Of a DNA stretch of 5,605 nt, positions 4,928-5,605 are shown piece after piece. This DNA comes from Pseudomonadota bacterium. GTDB lineage: Bacteria > Pseudomonadota > Alphaproteobacteria > Azospirillales > Azospirillaceae. The notes beneath the pieces were generated by a model that was not told the DNA's origin, ran no database searches, and worked only from the letters and a program-made list of their open reading frames with translations. The stretch's first letter is position 1. Each line of letters begins with the position of its first letter. Both the position numbers and the translations under genes were made by a program. Where the stretch lies: contig JAEYOB010000684.1 in assembly GCA_023412175.1 (NCBI GenBank), positions 1-5,605 on the forward strand, read 5' to 3'.

Positions 4928-5605
4928 ATGTACGTCGTGATGGGAGTCAGCGGAAACACGGGCGCGGTGGTGGCCGAGACGCTTCTGGCGCGCGGCGAGG
5001 CCGTGCGGGTGCTGGTGCGCAACGCCGCGAAGGCCGCGGCGTGGGCGGCGCGTGGCGTCGAGGTCGTCGAGGGCGACGTGAAGGACGCCGACGCGGTGGC
5101 GAGGGCGCGGGCCGGCGCCAGGGGGGCCTATCTGCTCGACCCGCCGGACTACGGGTCCAGCGACCCCATGGCCGACGCGGAGGCGGTCGGCGCGTCCTAC
5201 GCCGAGGCGATCCGGCGCAGCGGCCTGCCGCACGCGGTGGTGCTGTCGTCCATCGGCGCGCAGCACCCGGACGGCACAGGCATCATCGGCACGCTGCACC
5301 GGCTGGAGGCGCTGGTTGGCGCTGCCGGGGCGCCGGTGACCATCCTGCGCGCCGCCTATTTCATGGAGAACTGGGGCACCGTGCTGGAAGCGGCGCTGGA
5401 CCAGGGGGGGCTGCCCAGCTTCCTGCTGCCGCTGGAGCGTGCGCAGCCGATGGTGTCGGTCGCCGACATCGGCCGCACCGCCGCCGGCCTGCTGCTGGAC
5501 GGCCCGCGCGGCGCGCGGGTGGTCGAGCTGTCCGGGCCGGCCGAGTACGCGCCGAACGACGTGGCGGAGGCCATCGGGACAGCCGCCGGGCGGACGGTGC
5601 AGGCG
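4928..5605 (+). CDS. NmrA-like NAD(P)-binding oxidoreductase (atypical SDR), 3' end outside window
   Basis: The frame is open for 226 codons to the window edge. It begins with a Rossmann fold: strand VVM, then the dinucleotide motif GVSGNTG (residues 6-12, GxxGxxG), helix VVAETLLARG, and second strand VRVLVRNAAKA, where the Arg residues suggest NADP(H). EVVEGDVKDADAVARARAGA (45-64) is the usual Asp-containing turn. AYLLDPPDYG (67-76), AVVLSSIGAQHPDG (103-116), GTLHRLEALVGAAG (121-134) and VTILRAAYFMENW (137-149) are the hallmarks of NmrA/HSCARG/quinone-oxidoreductase-2-like proteins. MVSVADIGRTAAGLLLDG (175-192) also fits the family. The SDR Tyr-x-x-x-Lys is not obvious, in line with the atypical class. 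Members act as NAD(P)H-dependent quinone reductases or redox sensors in the cytoplasm; the substrate cannot be read from the sequence. It is divergent from a LysR regulator, the usual setting for such enzymes. Confidence 0.9.
   Translation, partial: MYVVMGVSGNTGAVVAETLLARGEAVRVLVRNAAKAAAWAARGVEVVEGDVKDADAVARARAGARGAYLLDPPDYGSSDPMADAEAVGASYAEAIRRSGLPHAVVLSSIGAQHPDGTGIIGTLHRLEALVGAAGAPVTILRAAYFMENWGTVLEAALDQGGLPSFLLPLERAQPMVSVADIGRTAAGLLLDGPRGARVVELSGPAEYAPNDVAEAIGTAAGRTVQA

Noticed and set aside
4838..5299. Minus-strand frame opposite the NmrA-like gene
   Set aside because: The plus strand encodes a recognisable NAD(P)-binding protein with its own ribosome site; this frame is its shadow.
1..5605. 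CRISPR array, phage genes, toxin-antitoxin or defence system
   Set aside because: No regularly spaced repeats and no proteins of these kinds were seen on either strand.

Overview
The window is GC-rich with codon use and protein sequences typical of a high-GC alphaproteobacterium. An Azospirillum-like (Rhodospirillales) host is my inference from general resemblance; nothing here proves the genus. It splits into a left half of transposon debris (about 182-2864) and a right half of ordinary chromosomal genes (2938 to the end), with only the tail of an unrelated gene at the extreme left.

Left half: a two-layer nested insertion. The outer layer is a degraded IS701-family element on the minus strand. 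Its transposase N-terminal half lies at 2238-2815 and its C-terminal half at 188-913. The inner layer is a complete IS3-family element (914-2237) with 27-bp terminal inverted repeats (26/27 matching, TG...CA ends) and a 3-bp AAC target duplication. Removing the IS3 element and one AAC copy rejoins the two IS701 halves exactly in frame across a conserved motif (DSVYG followed by VGELEMALRRAGKGYVLG). The IS701 gene also carries several indels of its own. The IS3 copy has an intact orfA, but orfB has a single in-frame TGA at codon 56; its DDE residues are all retained. Neither element looks able to make its own full transposase by normal translation.

Right half: an unrecognised 218-aa protein on the minus strand (2938-3594) with a TTG start behind a good Shine-Dalgarno. 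A 318-bp gap follows (3595-3912), dense in hairpins and with a strong terminator-like stem-loop. It is best read as a small structured RNA or structured leader on the minus strand. Next comes a LysR-type regulator (3913-4827, minus), divergent from an NmrA-like NAD(P)-binding oxidoreductase (4928 to beyond the window, plus). That divergent pair is a standard arrangement in which the regulator probably controls itself and its neighbour.

I see no phage, CRISPR, defence or secretion system. The points most worth checking are the structured intergenic region at 3684-3858 and the unrecognised 218-aa protein next to it.
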